The translations under genes were made by a program, and so were the position numbers. The notes below the pieces were generated by a model that saw only the letters and a list, made by a program, of their open reading frames with translations, ran no database searches and had not been told where the DNA came from. This document shows positions 50,878 through 51,442 of a DNA stretch of 51,442 bases, piece after piece. Within the stretch, counting starts at the first letter, position 1. Every line of letters starts with the position of its first letter. Source of the stretch: Actinokineospora pegani (lineage in GTDB: Bacteria; Actinomycetota; Actinomycetes; Mycobacteriales; Pseudonocardiaceae); assembly GCF_009745975.1 (NCBI RefSeq), contig NZ_WHOL01000122.1, forward strand, positions 60,778 through 112,219. The letters are read 5' to 3'.

Positions 50878-51069
50878 ATGTCCCACACTCGCGACCACGT
50901 CGAGGTCATCCCCGTGCTGGCCAAGCTGGCCGAAGCCGAGCGCGACGCCAAGCAGCTCACGACCGACGAGTCCTTCCGCGCGGGTCAGGCCGCCGGGCTG
51001 GAGCTGGCCCAGCGCATCGTCCGCGAGCAGGCGGGGCTCCCGGTGGAGGCCGACTCCGGCCGCGTCTGA
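50878..51069 (+). CDS. Small helical protein of unknown function (63 aa)
   Basis: From ATG 50878 behind GAAGGAA, the protein is charged and helical (HVEVIPVLAKLAEAERDAKQL, SFRAGQAAGLELAQRIVREQ) without cysteines or a membrane segment. I do not recognise it. The good ribosome-binding site and composition make it a credible gene. Confidence 0.55.
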   Translation: MSHTRDHVEVIPVLAKLAEAERDAKQLTTDESFRAGQAAGLELAQRIVREQAGLPVEADSGRV

Positions 51070-51106
51070 GCTGACGGGGGCCGGGCGCCACGCCCGGCCC
51101 CGCTGC

Positions 51107-51442
51107 TCAGCTCGAGACGTCCCGACGGCGGAACGCGACCAGGGACGCCACCACCAGGGCCACCGCCACGACACCCAGCCACACCAGGGGCTCGACGGGC
51201 ACCGACGGCCCGGGGACCTTCGGCACGTGGGTGAACGGCGAGACGTTCAGCACCACCTGCCCCAGGTTCAGCGCCGGGCCGAACAGCCCCAGCCCCAGCG
51301 CCACCCCCGCCACAGCCCACGACGCGGCCGTCGAGGCCCTCGGGACGAGCCCGAACAGCAGGGCCGCGATCCCGGCGACCACCCACACCGCGGGGACCTG
51401 CGCCACCGCGCCGCCCGCTGCGTGCGCGAGCTGGGTTCCCAG
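51107..51442 (-). CDS. ABC transporter permease, C-terminal part (cut by window edge)
   Basis: The frame runs off the right edge of the window; only the last ~111 residues are present. They contain three membrane helices (VWVVAGIAALLFGLVP, AVAGVALGLGLFG, LVWLGVVAVALVVASLVAF) and the motif LNVSPFTHVPKVPG, typical of the C-terminal end of ABC-2-type exporters of the polyketide/tetronasin exporter group. The last residues FRRRDVSS are the usual basic end. An ATP-binding partner would be expected beyond the window. Confidence 0.8.
   Translation of the reverse strand: MGTQLAHAAGGAVAQVPAVWVVAGIAALLFGLVPRASTAASWAVAGVALGLGLFGPALNLGQVVLNVSPFTHVPKVPGPSVPVEPLVWLGVVAVALVVASLVAFRRRDVSS

Overview
The window is about 51 kb of very GC-rich DNA whose gene content points to a mycolata-related actinobacterium, most plausibly of the Pseudonocardiales. 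The reasons are the arabinogalactan genes (glfT1, glfT2, glf, dprE1, dprE2, the ubiA-type DPPR synthase and its phosphatase, gtrA, Wzm/Wzt), a proteasome activator ending in GQYL, an EspG-type ESX chaperone and a type I-E-like CRISPR repeat. Many genes match the Mycobacterium tuberculosis Rv3772-Rv3809 region, but their order is reshuffled. No emb or aft arabinosyltransferase gene is present here. Family calls are made by reading motifs, not by database search.

Layout. 0.2-10.1 kb: an L-2-hydroxyglutarate oxidase gene diverges from an envelope-glycan run (flippase-like protein, methyltransferase, two GT2 glycosyltransferases, a DUF6541-type membrane protein, GlfT2). 10.3-12.2 kb: cold-shock protein, a small unknown gene, an acyltransferase and another small unknown. 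12.2-17.6 kb: gtrA, dprE1-dprE2 (+), then glf-phosphatase-ubiA (-), which together make decaprenyl-phosphoryl-arabinose and UDP-galactofuranose. 17.6-19.5 kb: LLM flavin oxidoreductase and HAD hydrolase. 19.5-21.1 kb: a CRISPR array of 25 repeats plus one decayed repeat, with no cas gene in the window. 21.2-23.8 kb: glfT1-wzt-wzm (-), the start of galactan polymerisation and its export.

23.9-27.3 kb is the most unusual part. A CMP-sialate synthetase fused to a HAD phosphatase, a NeuB-type synthase without its SAF domain, a short protein with GT29 sialyltransferase motifs, and a coiled-coil protein coupled to it form a candidate nonulosonic-acid (sialic acid or Kdn) pathway next to the galactan exporter. 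It is followed by about 730 bp of non-coding DNA with a 57-bp direct repeat, each copy holding a DnaA-box match.

28-38.7 kb: secreted M28 peptidase, quinone oxidoreductase, a lysine-free class-V aminotransferase homologue, Bpa, tRNA-Ser(UGA), MarR regulator, secreted 5'-nucleotidase, zinc metallopeptidase, and an XRE-ImmA regulator with an unknown partner. 38.7-46 kb: an Excalibur lipoprotein-like/secreted protein, a DUF1445 hydro-lyase and MFS transporter facing a GntR regulator across a strong palindrome, TauE/SafE exporter, HisC-like aminotransferase, a dienelactone-hydrolase homologue without its catalytic residues, EspG, tRNA-Ser(GCU) and tRNA-Arg(ACG). 46-51.4 kb: DUF488 and a dual-OB-like protein (convergent), an erythromycin-esterase-like protein with a degraded active site, two small unknowns, an MFS exporter, a 63-aa protein and the end of an ABC permease cut by the window edge.
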